Source of the DNA: Syntrophaceae bacterium UBA6112
GTDB taxonomy: Bacteria > Desulfobacterota > Syntrophia > Syntrophales > UBA5619
Assembly (NCBI GenBank): GCA_002423465.1
Contig: DIWG01000034.1
Location: forward strand, 219 to 7,941
DNA: 7,723 bases
Reading direction: 5' to 3'
Below are positions 7,157 through 7,723 of this stretch, piece by piece (positions within the stretch are counted from its first letter, which is position 1; every line of letters starts with the position of its first letter). The notes below the pieces were generated by a model. The model saw nothing but the letters and a program-made list of their open reading frames with translations. It did no database searches and was not told where the DNA came from. Position numbers and translations under genes: made by a program.

Positions 7157-7723
7157 TCAGCGCGGCATCAGCGCGAACACGCCCCAGCCTAGGTATTCAC
7201 GAGTATAAGCGACGTAGCGCTCGGGTTCCGAGGTCAGTTGGGCTCGAACCTCTTTGGCTAACTCGTCATCGGGATTGGCTTCAAGCCATCGGCGCATGGT
7301 GAGCCATTTGGCCGCCTCGTATCTGTCCCAGCCGTCTTGGTCAGCCAGAACCATTTCAACGACGTCGTAACCAAGGCGGCCGAAAGACGCGAGAAGTTCT
7401 GGAAGCATGAGAAAGTCGGAGATCGAGTGGGCAAGACACCCCTTGGCAACCTCTTCCGTCGGCGGCAACTGCCGCCAGTAGGGCTCGCCGATGAGGATGA
7501 TCCCTCCGGGGCGGAGGCTCCGCGCCAGAAGCTCGATGGTGCCGACGACTCCCCCACCGATCCACGTGGCACCCAGGCAGGCTGCCACACCGGCCTTCTC
7601 GTCAGAGACGAAGCCGGCAGCATCGCCATGGATGAACTTGACTTGATCGGCGACGCCGAGTTCTTCAGCGCGGAGTTTCGCTTGCTCGGTGAACAACCGG
7701 CTCATGTCGATGCCGGTGCCGAT
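7157..7723 (-). CDS. YjhP-like class I SAM-dependent methyltransferase, 5' end beyond the window
   Basis: The frame is open to the window edge, so the gene starts outside. 188 C-terminal residues are visible and an estimated 60-70 are missing, including the glycine-rich SAM-binding motif I. The visible part opens with IGTGIDMSRLF, the end of the motif I-II region with the acidic residue that usually holds the SAM ribose. It continues with VKFIHGDAA, a typical adenine-contact segment; LGATWIGGG; LRPGGIILIGEPYWRQLP, the strand after motif III; and a distinctive end including AAKWLTMRRWLEANPDDEL and EYLGWGVFALMPR. From memory these stretches closely match Escherichia coli YjhP, encoded in the KpLE2 phage-like element; its substrate is unknown. 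An ATG at 7705 is internal, because the six codons before it still fit the family. It is the first gene of the minus-strand block in transcription order. Confidence 0.93.
   Translation of the reverse strand: MGTGIDMSRLFTEQAKLRAEELGVADQVKFIHGDAAGFVSDEKAGVAACLGATWIGGGVVGTIELLARSLRPGGIILIGEPYWRQLPPTEEVAKGCLAHSISDFLMLPELLASFGRLGYDVVEMVLADQDGWDRYEAAKWLTMRRWLEANPDDELAKEVRAQLTSEPERYVAYTREYLGWGVFALMPR

Overview
The window looks like chromosomal DNA from a GC-rich, Gram-negative bacterium. The uvrA style, a GspE/PilB-type ATPase placed directly behind it and an AbrB-type membrane protein would fit a deltaproteobacterium (Desulfobacterota, perhaps the Syntrophales). That placement is inferred from protein character alone and is not firm.

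Left part (1-5217, plus strand): the 3' nine-tenths of uvrA, the nucleotide-excision-repair damage sensor; 24 bases later a GspE/PulE/PilB-family secretion ATPase with a strong ribosome-binding site, likely co-transcribed with uvrA; then, after 66 bases, an AbrB-family duplicated-domain membrane protein. No other secretion or pilus gene is visible, so the ATPase looks like an orphan here.

Right part (5338-7723, minus strand): three genes in one direction, convergent with the left block. In transcription order they are a YjhP-like SAM-dependent methyltransferase whose 5' end lies beyond the window, a small SRPBCC (START-like) protein, and an RsgA-type circularly permuted GTPase. They are separated by gaps of 150-170 bases, do not form an obvious pathway, and look less GC-biased than the left block. 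This gives the right part an accessory character. One gap (6405-6530) has ends that resemble degenerate integron attC core sites, a speculative point set out in the findings.

There is no tRNA, rRNA, CRISPR array, transposase or integrase in the window, and no intergenic stretch exceeds 300 bases. I found no convincing new multi-gene system. The most noteworthy items are the uvrA-secretion ATPase pairing, the acquired-looking minus-strand block and the possible cassette boundary upstream of rsgA.
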